A stretch of DNA of 64,000 bases from CAZNGF01 sp964572855 (GCA_964572855.1 CAZNGF010000006.1:5984-69983), one strand, 5' to 3'. Positions 49,610 to 58,297 are shown, counted from the first letter of the stretch. A program made the numbers and translations. The notes: generated by a model not told the origin, from the letters alone.

Positions 49610-50596
49610 TCAGCCCTCGCCGCCCTCGTCCGAGGATGTGTCCACCGGCGAGACGAGCTCCAGCGTGCGGCTTTCCTCGTCGACGGGCTTGGCCCGGATC
49701 TCACCAAGGATCTCGCCCTCGACCTCGCCGCCCTCGAGCGTGTAGCTGAGCACGAGCGGGTCGCCGTCGGGGCTGAGGTTGGTCTGGAACGCGCTCAGCT
49801 CGCCGCTGGCCAGCGCCAGCCCGCCGCCCAGGGACTCCACGATCGCGGCCAGCTCGAGTTCGACCTTGGCCTCGACCCGGATCTCGACCTCAATCGTCTC
49901 CTCGCCCACGCTGATGGTGCGCTCGACCAGGACGAGGTCGTTCTCGTTGGTGTCGGTGCGGTTGCCGCTGGGGGCCTCGGGCGTGTCCGCACAGGCCGTG
50001 TTGGACGGGTTTGAGTCGCCGTGGTCGTTGAAGGCGATCACGCGGTAGCAAAAGGTCGCCGCCGGCTCCAGCCCCTCGGCGTCCGTGAAGCTCTCGGCGT
50101 CGGTTCCGAGCGTCTCGAGCGCCTGGAAGTCGCCCCCGTCGGGACGGCGCTCGACCCGGAAGCCGGTCTCGTTGTCGGCCCCGTCGCGCCAGCTGAGCGC
50201 GATGGCGCCGGCGTCGTCGGCCTCGGCTTGTAAGCCCGTGGGCGCGTCCGGCACGGGGCGGCGCTTGACGAACAGCGTGGCCTGCGCGCTGTGGCTGATG
50301 CCGAACCCGTTTTGCACCGTGAGCGAGACCACGTAGTTGTCGGGCCGGTCGTAGGTGTGCGTCACGATCATCTGCTCGCTGGTGGCGCCGTCGCCGAAAT
50401 CCCATCGATAGGAGACGATGTCCCCGTAGATGTTTTGGGACGACGCCGCGCTGAAGTCGACCTGGAGCGGCACGCTCCCCTGCTGCGGCACGGCCTGGAT
50501 CACGGCCACGGGCGCGAGCTTGGTGCCCTGTAGTAGGCCGCACCCGCTCAGCAGCACCGCCGCCAGCACCAATCCGGTCAGTGCGATTCGTTGCAC
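49610..50596 (-). CDS. lipoprotein with PKD and fibronectin type III domains
   Basis: 328 residues from GTG 50596 (AAGGAGAG upstream). Signal peptide with lipobox LLSGC. Residues ~30-115: PKD domain (DIVSYRWDFGDGATSEQMIV). ~120-210: FN3 domain (PDAPTGLQAEADDAGAIALS, YRVIAFNDHGDSNPSNTA). The C-terminal ~110 residues are acidic and beta-rich (VSVGEET-type repeats), family unknown. A surface-anchored binding protein. The tRNA-Thr gene lies 56 bases downstream. Confidence 0.88.
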   Translation of the reverse strand: MQRIALTGLVLAAVLLSGCGLLQGTKLAPVAVIQAVPQQGSVPLQVDFSAASSQNIYGDIVSYRWDFGDGATSEQMIVTHTYDRPDNYVVSLTVQNGFGISHSAQATLFVKRRPVPDAPTGLQAEADDAGAIALSWRDGADNETGFRVERRPDGGDFQALETLGTDAESFTDAEGLEPAATFCYRVIAFNDHGDSNPSNTACADTPEAPSGNRTDTNENDLVLVERTISVGEETIEVEIRVEAKVELELAAIVESLGGGLALASGELSAFQTNLSPDGDPLVLSYTLEGGEVEGEILGEIRAKPVDEESRTLELVSPVDTSSDEGGEG

Positions 50597-50831
50597 GATC
50601 TCTCCTTTCCGAAGGGCCTGCGCCGACCGACGCGTGCGGCCGGCTCGGACGAAACGGCGGGGCAACGCCCGCAAGGCTCCCACCCCGATGACACGTCTGT
50701 CGTCAGGCATTCTAGCCAGCGGAAAGCCCTTTCGGAGTGATACGGCACACCGAGGCCGCGCGCAAGCGGTCGCGCTCGGCCCTTTACTTCAGGGGATCGA
50801 GCGCATAGGATCGGGGCAAGGGTGGGAACCA

Positions 50832-51152
50832 ATGGGCAAACGGGTGACCAAAGCCGAGCTCTGGGAGGTCGTGCAAGCCGCGCGGCGCTTTCGGGCGGCG
50901 CTGGCGGCGCTGGAGAACCGCCCGCCCGACTGGCGCTACCTGCTGGACGACCCCGCGGGCGACGAGCTGGCCCGGGCCCAGGCCGCGCTGTTCGAGGCGC
51001 TGGACGCGCTCGAGGCCCGGCGCGCCTCGCACAAGGGCGACGCCGAGCGGGACGATACCGGCCAGCTGGAGTTGTTCCTCCCGCGCAAGCAGCGCGCCAA
51101 GCCCGCCGGGGAGACGTTCGTCTCGAAGTTCAAGTCGCCGCGGGAGAAGTAG
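50832..51152 (+). CDS. hypothetical helical protein
   Basis: 106 residues, cytoplasmic and helix-rich (WEVVQAARRFRAALAALENR, LARAQAALFEALDALEARRA), with a basic C-terminus (RKQRAKPAGETFVSKFKSPR). A short LELFLPRK segment resembles a beta-clamp-like or generic binding peptide but is not conclusive. Upstream GGGTGGG serves as a weak ribosome site; a GTG four codons in is an alternative start. Convergent with the MFS gene, 2 bases apart. No family recognised. Confidence 0.6.
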   Translation: MGKRVTKAELWEVVQAARRFRAALAALENRPPDWRYLLDDPAGDELARAQAALFEALDALEARRASHKGDAERDDTGQLELFLPRKQRAKPAGETFVSKFKSPREK

Positions 51153-51154
51153 CG

Positions 51155-52402
51155 TTACGAGGCCTCGACGCGCACGGGTTCGACCGACTTGGGGTCGGGC
51201 AGGCGCCAGAAGGCCAAGACGGCGGCGAGCAGGAACAGGATCGCGGTGGCCACAAAGGTCGCGCGCAAGCCGAACCAGAAGGCCACGGCCGTGCCGGCCA
51301 GCGGAGCCACGGCACGCGCGCCGGAGTTGATCGAGTTGTCGAGCCCGAACACCGCGCCCTCGTCGCCGGCACGCGTGTAGTTGGTCAAGAGCGCGCTGAT
51401 GGCCGGCACGACGCCGCCGAAGCTCAAGCCCACGCACGCCTGCAGCGCGAGCAGCTGCCAGGCCGAGCTCACCAGGCTCTGCGGCAGGTAGAGCAGCGCG
51501 CCGAACAGCACGCTGGCGATCAACACCTTGCGGTGCCCGATCCGGTCGCCCAGCCGGCCCAGAAACATCGTGCCCACCGTGGTGGCCGCCGAGGCCGCGC
51601 CGATCACCAAGCCGGTCATCGTGTTGACGCCCTGCTGGCTGGCCAGCAGCGTGGCGATAAACAGCGGCGCGATCGGGATGATCATGACGCGGCCCAGCAT
51701 GACCAGAAAGCGCACGCCGTAGGCGATCCTGACGCCCGAGGCCGACAGGATGATCCGCCAGGTCTGGAAGAACGTGGGGGAAGCGGAATCAGCGGACTTT
51801 TGGGCCGGCTTGGCGCCCTCGCGTACCCCGAAGACGACCATGACGCCGGCCAGCAGCAGGAGCGCGGCCGTGACCAGGAACGCCTCGCTGTAGCCGAACA
51901 AATCGGCCAGCGCCCCGCCCAGGATGGGCCCCACCGACACGCCCACGAACAGCCCGCTCTGCAGCAGCCCCATGGCGTAGCCCGCGTGCTGGCGCGGGGC
52001 CTCGGCCGCCACCAGCGCGTTGGCCGCCGAGACCGTGCCCGTGATCAGCCCCTGGATCACGCGCAGCACGACCAACTGCTCGGCCGAGCCCACAAAGCCC
52101 ATCAGCAGGATGATGAGCGCGCCGCCGAACAGCGAGCGCTCGACCATGATCTTGCGCCCGAAGCGGTCGGCCAGCGCGCCCCAGATGGGCGAAGCGATCA
52201 TCATCGTGACCGCCTGGCCCGAAAACACCAAGCCGACGAGGAGTTCGAGGTTCCAGCCCAGACCCGAACCCAGGTCCTGCACGTAGAGCGGCAGGAACGG
52301 GAAAATGCTCGAGAAGCCCACCGCGGTCACGAGCTGGGCGAAGAACATGATATAGACCGTGCGCTTCCAGTTGGTGGAGACTGTGGCGTTGTGCCGTTTC
52401 AA
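51155..52402 (-). CDS. MFS multidrug-type transporter
   Basis: 415 residues, twelve membrane helices, TetA/multidrug-resistance-like MFS. Motif A in PIWGALADRFGRKIMVERSL and its second-half copy FLGRLGDRIGHRKVLIAS; motif C-like GVSVGPILGGALADLFGY marks the drug:H+ antiporter class. The TTG at 52402 fits the GAGGTG box (8 bases) better than the GTG inside that box. Substrate is unknown. It is not obviously tied to the lipid island that starts 100 bases upstream on the same strand. Confidence 0.9.
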   Translation of the reverse strand: MKRHNATVSTNWKRTVYIMFFAQLVTAVGFSSIFPFLPLYVQDLGSGLGWNLELLVGLVFSGQAVTMMIASPIWGALADRFGRKIMVERSLFGGALIILLMGFVGSAEQLVVLRVIQGLITGTVSAANALVAAEAPRQHAGYAMGLLQSGLFVGVSVGPILGGALADLFGYSEAFLVTAALLLLAGVMVVFGVREGAKPAQKSADSASPTFFQTWRIILSASGVRIAYGVRFLVMLGRVMIIPIAPLFIATLLASQQGVNTMTGLVIGAASAATTVGTMFLGRLGDRIGHRKVLIASVLFGALLYLPQSLVSSAWQLLALQACVGLSFGGVVPAISALLTNYTRAGDEGAVFGLDNSINSGARAVAPLAGTAVAFWFGLRATFVATAILFLLAAVLAFWRLPDPKSVEPVRVEAS

Positions 52403-52506
52403 ACGGGACACCTCGGTTCGTGGATGGAGACCGGCCGAAGGTCCCTATGATGGCAGATGAAGGAAAAAAATCAACGTTCCCCTGGAGGGCGAACGCGCCC
52501 CGGCGC

Positions 52507-53487
52507 TCAGTCCGGCAGCGCGGAGTCCTCCAGCCCGCTGAGCCGGACGCACGCCTCCCAGAGCTTCTGTCGGGCCGCGGGCGTCTCGCGGGTGGAACCC
52601 ATCCGGTGCGTCGGGCGCGGGCGCCGGTCGAGCCAGAATTTCCCGTTCGATCCCAGCGCTTCGTCGGAGGCTGCCAGCCAAGCAATCGTGTCGGCTCCCT
52701 GCGCGGGCGAGCGCAGGAACGGCTTCGTGAAGCGATAAAAGCGCGGCAGCGCCGCCCGCAGCGTGGCCGTGTCCACCCAGCCGGGGTGCATGGCGTGGAA
52801 GACGACGCCGCTGCCCGCGTGTTTTTCCGCCCAGAGCTCGGCCAGGATCACCTGCGCGCGCTTGGTCTGGGCGTAAACGGACGCCGGGCGGTATTCCTTG
52901 CCCTCGGTCTGGAGGTCGCCGGCGTCCAGCTTGGCCGCGTACATGCCCCCGGAGGAGACCAGCACGACGCGCGCGGGAGCGCTCTTGTACAACAGCGGCA
53001 GCAGGCGCTCGGTGAGGGCGAAGGCGCTCAGGACGTTGGTGGCAAAGGTCAGCTCGTTTCCCTCCGGTGTCACCTCGCGCGTCGGGCGCATGACGCCGGC
53101 GTTGTTGACGATGCAGTCGAGCCGCTCGAAGCGCGCCAGCACGCGGTCGGCCAAGGCGTGGGTCTGCTCGAGCGAGCTGAGGTCGGCCAGCTCGAGGAAG
53201 ACGCCCCGGTTGCCCGTGCGCTCGATCAATTCGCCGCGCGCGGCCTCGCCCTTGGCGCGTCCGCGGGCCACCAGGATCACGCGCGCGCCGCGCTCGGCCA
53301 GCCCTTGCGCGGCCGCAAAGCCGATGCCGGCGTTGGCACCCGTCACCAGGTGGACCTGGCCGCTCAGGTCCACGTCGAGGTCGGCCGGGTCCCACCCGCG
53401 CCGCCGCAGACTGTAACCCAGGCGCGTGTAGCTCAGGACGACGGTCCAGTCCAAAAGATCGTCCAAGCGGCGCAAGCACGCGCTCAC
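52507..53487 (-). CDS. short-chain dehydrogenase/reductase
   Basis: 326 residues from GTG 53487, in a GTGA overlap with the preceding gene's stop. Classical SDR: cofactor loop TGANAGIGFAAAQGLAERGA, NNAGVM, catalytic Ser in VLVSSGGMY and YAQTKRA (Tyr-Lys). An N-terminal ~45-residue extension (DDLLDWTVVLSYTRLGY) precedes the Rossmann fold, as in SDRs found in lipid-modification clusters. Coupled translation with the DUF1475-like membrane gene suggests that they act together at the membrane. Confidence 0.92.
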   Translation of the reverse strand: MSACLRRLDDLLDWTVVLSYTRLGYSLRRRGWDPADLDVDLSGQVHLVTGANAGIGFAAAQGLAERGARVILVARGRAKGEAARGELIERTGNRGVFLELADLSSLEQTHALADRVLARFERLDCIVNNAGVMRPTREVTPEGNELTFATNVLSAFALTERLLPLLYKSAPARVVLVSSGGMYAAKLDAGDLQTEGKEYRPASVYAQTKRAQVILAELWAEKHAGSGVVFHAMHPGWVDTATLRAALPRFYRFTKPFLRSPAQGADTIAWLAASDEALGSNGKFWLDRRPRPTHRMGSTRETPAARQKLWEACVRLSGLEDSALPD

Positions 53488-53807
53488 GCCGCCCGCCCCA
53501 GCCAGAAGCGCCGCCAGTCGCCGCCGCTGCGCGCAAGCGTTAAGAGCGCGTAGAGCGCGGCCACCAGGTTGCCCAGCACGAGCAGCAGGACGATCCACGG
53601 GAGCGCGACCCAGGAGCGCTCTCGGAACAGAACCCAGCCCGCAAAGAGCGCGAAGCCGACGTAGAGGTCGACCAGCGCCACGATCCCCCAGGGCAGGGCC
53701 AGCAGCCGGCCGCCCTCGGCGAAGAAGTCGCCCGCGAGCACCCCGTAGAGCACAGCCCCGGCCATCACGGCGAAGCAGAGCCCCAGAAAACCACGTGCCA
53801 GCGTCAT
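53484..53807 (-). CDS. DUF1475-like small membrane protein
   Basis: 107 residues from ATG 53807 (AAGGAGG, 4-6 bases upstream). Three hydrophobic helices (FLGLCFAVMAGAVLYGVLA, PWGIVALVDLYVGFALFAGW, LPWIVLLLVLGNLVAALYAL). The LPWG-x-x-x-L-V-D-L-Y-V-G-F-x-L-F...W block matches DUF1475 as I recall it. Middle gene of the minus-strand arm of the lipid island; its stop overlaps the SDR start. Function unknown. Confidence 0.78.
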   Translation of the reverse strand: MTLARGFLGLCFAVMAGAVLYGVLAGDFFAEGGRLLALPWGIVALVDLYVGFALFAGWVLFRERSWVALPWIVLLLVLGNLVAALYALLTLARSGGDWRRFWLGRAA

Positions 53808-53823
53808 GCGTCCTCCTTTCCCC

Positions 53824-54318
53824 TTATGCCGCCCATCCCAACCCCAACAGAATCCCATACCCCAGCGCGTACGCGAGCGTGAGCCCGTAGACGACCCGCG
53901 GTGGCACGTCGCGCACGCGGAAGCGGTGCCGGCGCAGGAAGGCGAGCTTGGCCAAATCCCCTGCCAGCATCAGGCCTGCGAACGTCGCCAACAGGCCGGG
54001 GGCCAGGGGCGGCCGCAGCAACGCCAACAGCAGACCCCAATGGCCCAGGTTGTTGAGGGCGACGAACCCCAGCGCGATCCGCTCCCGGTCGAGCCAGCGG
54101 TCGTAGACCGCGGCCAGCAGCCCCAGGCTCAAGGCCAGCAGGACGAGCCCCTGCGCCAGGACGAGCCCCGTCGGGATGGCCCAGGGACGGTCCCCGGCGG
54201 CCAGCAGCGCGCCCAATCCGATCCCGAACGCCGGCAACTTGAGCCCGGTCTCAAGCCAGGCCAGCGCCGGCCAGTGGGCCGTGTGCCAGGCGCGCGTCGG
54301 GTTTCCTTGGTCGAGCAT
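53824..54318 (-). CDS. multi-span membrane protein
   Basis: 164 residues from ATG 54318 (CGGAG upstream, 7 bases). Five or so hydrophobic helices (LETGLKLPAFGIGLGALLAA, LVLAQGLVLLALSLGLLAAV, GFVALNNLGHWGLLLALLR, LLATFAGLMLAGDLAKLAFL, LTLAYALGYGILLGLGWAA). Conserved-looking His in NNLGHWG. No family recognised. First gene of the minus-strand arm, ending 16 bases before the DUF1475-like gene. Confidence 0.8.
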   Translation of the reverse strand: MLDQGNPTRAWHTAHWPALAWLETGLKLPAFGIGLGALLAAGDRPWAIPTGLVLAQGLVLLALSLGLLAAVYDRWLDRERIALGFVALNNLGHWGLLLALLRPPLAPGLLATFAGLMLAGDLAKLAFLRRHRFRVRDVPPRVVYGLTLAYALGYGILLGLGWAA

Positions 54319-54354
54319 GGATGGCTCCGTTCCGCAGGCGTTTGCCGCACAGTT

Positions 54355-54402
54355 GTAGAATATATTTGACATTGACTCGAGGCGATGGTATATATAATCC
54401 AC
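54355..54402. promoter_or_regulatory. AT-rich divergent promoter region with tandem TTGAC hexamers
   Basis: In an otherwise GC-rich region: TTGACA (54366-54371) and TTGACT (54372-54377) in tandem, then GGTATATATAAT with TATAAT at 54393-54398. Spacers are 21 and 15 bases, neither ideal, so a regulator or an alternative sigma factor probably helps. On the other strand it serves the gene starting 54318. The tandem hexamers could be a direct-repeat operator (as for MerR-type light sensors, known from other bacteria), but no such regulator gene is in the window. Confidence 0.6.
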
Positions 54403-54428
54403 CAGAAAATCAAGTCGAGGGCAAGACG

Positions 54429-55040
54429 ATGGGCGATCACGTATCGAACGGCGAGGTGTTCTTGAAACGCATCACGGCGGCGCAGCTCAAACGCGCCTTC
54501 TTCAACGTCTTCAACTACGCGGGCACCGGCGTGGGCTGGTGGTCCTGCGTGGTCGGGGCCGCGCAGGGGGTGCCCTGGGCGGGGCCGCTGGTCGTGACCG
54601 GCTACCTGGGCGTGCACCTGTGGGGCAGCCCGAGGCGGGCGCGTGAGGCGCGCTTTTTGGCGCTGGCCGCGCTGGTCGGGCTCGCGATCGAGAGCGCGAA
54701 GAAAGCCTCGGGCCTGATCACCTACGCCGCCGACTGGCCGGCGCTGCCCTGGCTGGCGCCGCTCTGGATCGTGTTCATGTGGCCGCTGTTTGCCAGCACG
54801 CTGGGCGCGTCGCTGGGCTGGCTGCGGCGCAGCTACTGGCTGGCGGCCCTGATGGGCGCGGTCTTCGGGCCGCTGAGCTACTTGGCCGGCGCCGGGCTGG
54901 GGGCGATCACGCTCAACCCGCCCGCGCCCGTCAGCGTGAGCGCGCTGGCGCTGATCTGGGGCACCGTCGTGCCCGCGCTGGTGTGGTTGTCTAAAACCAC
55001 AGCGACGGGAGGAAAGGAAACCGATGGAACGCAACGCTGA
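54429..55040 (+). CDS. DUF2878 membrane protein
   Basis: 203 residues from ATG 54429 (GAGGG upstream). About five membrane helices: FNVFNYAGTGVGWWSCVVGA, WLAPLWIVFMWPLFASTLGA, LAALMGAVFGPLSYLAGAGL. The pattern W-x-x-C-V-x-G-A-A...P-L-W-x-x-F...G-P-L-x-Y-x-A-G is that of DUF2878, an uncharacterised family that recurs with CFA-synthase-like methyltransferases and DUF1365. It overlaps the next gene by 17 bases, so it is part of the plus-strand transcript. Confidence 0.86.
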   Translation: MGDHVSNGEVFLKRITAAQLKRAFFNVFNYAGTGVGWWSCVVGAAQGVPWAGPLVVTGYLGVHLWGSPRRAREARFLALAALVGLAIESAKKASGLITYAADWPALPWLAPLWIVFMWPLFASTLGASLGWLRRSYWLAALMGAVFGPLSYLAGAGLGAITLNPPAPVSVSALALIWGTVVPALVWLSKTTATGGKETDGTQR

Positions 55041-56295
55041 GCGCTTCGCCGTCGTGGGCGCAGGGGTGGCGGGCATCGTGGCCGCGCACCTGTTGTCGAA
55101 GCGGTACGACGTCACGCTGATCGAGGCCGAGGACGACGTGGGCGGGCACACCAACACCGTCCTGATCCCCGACGGGCCCGACGCCGGCACGCCGGTGGAC
55201 ACGGGTTTCATCGTGCTCAACGACGTCAACTACCCGCTCTTGAACCGCTTCTTCGACGAGCTGGGCGTGGCCATCCAGCCCACCGACATGTCGTTCGGCT
55301 TCCACTGCCGCACGACGGGGCTGACCTACTCCAGCGACTTCCCGCGCGGGACGTTCGCCCAGCCCCGCAACCTGTTGAAGCCGGCTTTTCTGGGCATGAT
55401 TCGCGAGACGCTGCGCTTCAACCGCGCGGCCGTGCGCGACCTCGAATCCGGCCGGCTGGCGGGCCGGACCGTGGGCGAGTACCTGGTCAAGAACCGCTAC
55501 TCCAAGGCGTTTGTCGAGGACCAGCTCGTGCCGTCGGCCGCGGCCGTGTGGTCCGCGCCGACGGCCAACATCCTGGACTTCCCGGTCGAGGCGCTGGTGC
55601 GCTTCTACCACCACCACGGCATGCTCTCGCACGTCTCGGGGCCGCAGTGGCACACCGTGGTCGGGGGCAGCCAGACCTACGTCAAGCGTTTCCTGGCGCG
55701 CTTCCCCGGGACCGTGCTCACGGGGACGCCCGTGCGGGCCGTGACCCGGCGCGAGGACGGCGTCTTGCTCCAACTCGCCGACGGGCGCGGGCTCGACTTC
55801 GACCGCGTTGCCATCGCGGCGCACGCCGACCAGGCGCTGCGGTTGCTGGCCGACCCCTCGCCCGAGGAGCAGCGGCTGCTGGGCGTCTGGAGTTATTCCA
55901 ACAACCGCACCGTGCTGCACAGCGACGAGGTCATCATGGGCCCGCAGCGGCGCGCCTGGGCCTCGTGGAACTACATCCGCGACGTCAAGACCCACAGCGC
56001 CCACCCCGTGACCGTGACCTATTACATGAACCGGCTGCAGCGGCTCAAGACGCAGGCGAGCTACTTCGTCTCGCTCAACGACCCCAAACAGCCGCGCGAG
56101 GAGCGTGTCGTGGCCGAATTCCTTTACACGCACCCGCGCTTCAGCTTCGAGGCCATGGCGCTGCAGCCCGAGCTGCCGTGCCTGAACGGGCGGCGGCGTA
56201 CCTACTTCTGCGGCAGCTACTTCGGCTACGGCTTCCACGAGGACGCCGTGCGCTCAAGCGTCCGACTGGCCGAGACGTTAGGATTGGGCCTATGA
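55024..56295 (+). CDS. FAD-dependent amine-oxidase-like oxidoreductase
   Basis: 423 residues; AGGAAAG lies just upstream of the ATG at 55024. Rossmann FAD site FAVVGAGVAGIVAAHLL with IEAEDDVGGHTNT, then PVDTGFIVLNDVNYPLLNRF, a strongly conserved block of the NAD(P)-binding/amine-oxidase-like flavoproteins found beside CFA-like enzymes. In furan-fatty-acid clusters of other bacteria such flavoproteins take part in desaturation or oxidation of a methylated acyl chain; this role is inferred here. ATGA overlap with the next gene. Confidence 0.92.
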   Translation: MERNAERFAVVGAGVAGIVAAHLLSKRYDVTLIEAEDDVGGHTNTVLIPDGPDAGTPVDTGFIVLNDVNYPLLNRFFDELGVAIQPTDMSFGFHCRTTGLTYSSDFPRGTFAQPRNLLKPAFLGMIRETLRFNRAAVRDLESGRLAGRTVGEYLVKNRYSKAFVEDQLVPSAAAVWSAPTANILDFPVEALVRFYHHHGMLSHVSGPQWHTVVGGSQTYVKRFLARFPGTVLTGTPVRAVTRREDGVLLQLADGRGLDFDRVAIAAHADQALRLLADPSPEEQRLLGVWSYSNNRTVLHSDEVIMGPQRRAWASWNYIRDVKTHSAHPVTVTYYMNRLQRLKTQASYFVSLNDPKQPREERVVAEFLYTHPRFSFEAMALQPELPCLNGRRRTYFCGSYFGYGFHEDAVRSSVRLAETLGLGL

Positions 56296-58289
56296 GCGCG
56301 ACGATCTACGCCGGAAAGCTGATCCACACCCGCATTGCACCCAAGCGGCACCGCTTTCAGTACCCGGTCTACACCTACGCCTTCGACCTGGACGCGCTGG
56401 AGGAGACCGCTCGGCTGAGCCCGCTGTTTGGCTACAACCGCGTCCGCCCGGTGTCGGTCCACGACAAGGACTACCTCCGGCACCTGCCCGGTCCGCTGGC
56501 GCAGAAGGCCAGAGCGTTCCTGCGCCAGCACGTCCCCGGGGCCGAGGAGCCGGCGCGCGTCGTGCTCGTGACCGCGGCGCGCTACTTCAACCACGTCTTC
56601 AACCCCGTGAGCTTCTACTATTACTACGACGGGGACGGGCGCGTGCGCCACGTCCTGGCCGAGGTCAACAACACCTTCGGGGAGACGCACGCCTACGTGC
56701 TCAGCGAGCCCGAGCTGCTGGAAAAATCGCACTTCTTCCGCTTCCGGCGCGAAAAGGCCTTCCACGTCTCGCCCATGTTCGATATGGAAGGGTCTTACGA
56801 CTTCTACTTCAGCCCGCTCGGGGCCAAGCTCGACATCCGCATGCACCTGATCAAGGGGGACCGCCCCGCCTTCAGCGCCCAGCTCCTGGGTGCGGGCCGG
56901 CCGTTTTCGCACCAGAACCTGCTCAAGACGCTCTTACGCTACCCCCTGACGGCCGCGCTCACGATGCCGCGCATCGTGTGGCAGGCGGCCAAGTTGCACT
57001 TTTCGAAAGGACTGCCCGTGTACGACAAGCCGATCCCGACCCACCCCATGACCATCCGGACCGCCCCGCCCACGCGCCGCCAGCGCTGGGCCATGACCCA
57101 GGTCCTGCGCGCCTTCGAAGGATTACAGGGCGGCCGGCTCGAGCTGGCGCTGCCGGACGGCTCGTGCCAAACGTTCGGCCCCGACGACGCCCCGCGGCGC
57201 CAACGCGCCCGCGTGCGCGATTACCGCGCGTTTACGCGCCTGGTCTTCGGCGGCGACGTCGGCCTGGGCGAGGGCTACATGGCGGGGGAATGGGAGGCCG
57301 AGGATCTGCCCGGCCTCATCGCCATGTTCTTGCAGGGGATGGGCGGCCTGGCGCCCCCCGCGCCGGCGCTGGACCGGCTGCGCAACTGGGCCGGCCGGGC
57401 GCAGGCGCGCCGCCGGCGCAACACGCTGCGCGGCAGCCGGCAGAACATCCGGGCGCACTACGACCTCAGCAACGACTTCTACGCGCTCTGGCTCGACCGG
57501 CACATGGTCTACTCCGCGGCCGTGTTCGCCCACCCGGAACAGTCGCTGGAGGAGGCCCAGCTGCACAAGCTCGATCGGCTCATCGAGCGCGCCCGCGTCC
57601 GGCCCGAGCACCATGTGCTCGAGATCGGCACGGGCTGGGGCGCGCTGGCGCTGCGCTTGGCCGAGCGCGCCGGGTGCCGGGTCACGAGCGTGACGATCTC
57701 GCAGGCCCAGCACGACTGGGCCCGGGCGCGGGTCGCCGAGCGCGGCCTGGCCGATCGGGTCGAGATTCGGTTGCAGGACTACCGGACGCTGCAGGGGCGC
57801 TTCGACCGCATCGTTTCCGTGGAGATGATCGAGGCCGTCGGGCGCGAGTACCTGCCGGCCTACGCGCGCGCGCTCGATGCGTTGCTGGCGCCGGACGGGC
57901 TGGTCGTGCTGCAGGCGATCACGCTGCCCGACGCGCGCTACGGCTGGTACCGCCGCCAGGGGTTGGACTGGATGCAGAAGCACATCTTCCCCGGCAGCCA
58001 CCTGCCGAGCCTGAGCGCGCTGGCCGCGCTGCTGGCCCGGCACACCGCGCTCACGATCGATTGGGCCGAGAACATCGGCCCGCACTACGCCCCCACGCTG
58101 CGCGCCTGGCGACAGCGTTTCTGGGAGCGCGCCGACGCGGTGCGCGCGCTGGGCTTCGACGAAACGTTCCTGCGCAAGTGGGACTTCTACCTGGCCTACT
58201 GCGAGGCCGCCTTCGAAACGCGCCACCTCAACGACCTGCAGCTCGTGCTCACGCGCGAGATGAACCCCGAGCTGGGGCTGGACGGGTAG
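56292..58289 (+). CDS. fused DUF1365 and cyclopropane-fatty-acid-synthase-type methyltransferase
   Basis: 665 residues, one uninterrupted frame. Residues 1-~245: DUF1365 (MSATIYAGKLIHTRIAPKRH, RYFNHVFNPVSFYYYYDGDG, AEVNNTFGETHAYVL). Residues ~265-665: CFA-synthase-like SAM methyltransferase: FGGDVGLGEGYMAGEWEAED, HYDLSNDFYALWLD, SAM loop VLEIGTGWGALALRLAERAG, SVEMIEAVGREYLPAY, YIFPGS-like HIFPGSHLPSLSALA and KWDFYLAYCEAAFE. It acts on unsaturated acyl chains of membrane phospholipids. DUF1365 and CFA are separate neighbours in most genomes; here they are fused. The stop TAG lies in AGGGGCCCCT. Confidence 0.93.
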   Translation: MSATIYAGKLIHTRIAPKRHRFQYPVYTYAFDLDALEETARLSPLFGYNRVRPVSVHDKDYLRHLPGPLAQKARAFLRQHVPGAEEPARVVLVTAARYFNHVFNPVSFYYYYDGDGRVRHVLAEVNNTFGETHAYVLSEPELLEKSHFFRFRREKAFHVSPMFDMEGSYDFYFSPLGAKLDIRMHLIKGDRPAFSAQLLGAGRPFSHQNLLKTLLRYPLTAALTMPRIVWQAAKLHFSKGLPVYDKPIPTHPMTIRTAPPTRRQRWAMTQVLRAFEGLQGGRLELALPDGSCQTFGPDDAPRRQRARVRDYRAFTRLVFGGDVGLGEGYMAGEWEAEDLPGLIAMFLQGMGGLAPPAPALDRLRNWAGRAQARRRRNTLRGSRQNIRAHYDLSNDFYALWLDRHMVYSAAVFAHPEQSLEEAQLHKLDRLIERARVRPEHHVLEIGTGWGALALRLAERAGCRVTSVTISQAQHDWARARVAERGLADRVEIRLQDYRTLQGRFDRIVSVEMIEAVGREYLPAYARALDALLAPDGLVVLQAITLPDARYGWYRRQGLDWMQKHIFPGSHLPSLSALAALLARHTALTIDWAENIGPHYAPTLRAWRQRFWERADAVRALGFDETFLRKWDFYLAYCEAAFETRHLNDLQLVLTREMNPELGLDG

Positions 58290-58297
58290 GGGCCCCT
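58287..58297. repeat. GTAGGGGCCCCT palindrome at the methyltransferase stop codon
   Basis: AGGGGCCCCT is a perfect 10-bp palindrome holding the TAG stop of the fused methyltransferase, echoing the GTAGGGGC-at-stop arrangement of the mscS-type and dxr genes. It lacks the longer arms. Confidence 0.4.

Noticed and set aside
50597..50831. Riboswitch leader for the PKD/FN3 lipoprotein or the 106-residue gene
   Set aside because: I could not place c-di-GMP, cobalamin, SAM or TPP consensus blocks; nothing beyond GC hairpins.
55548..56291. N-terminal extension of the DUF1365-CFA frame upstream of 56292
   Set aside because: It is the out-of-frame shadow of the flavoprotein gene; the real start is the ATG overlapping the flavoprotein stop.
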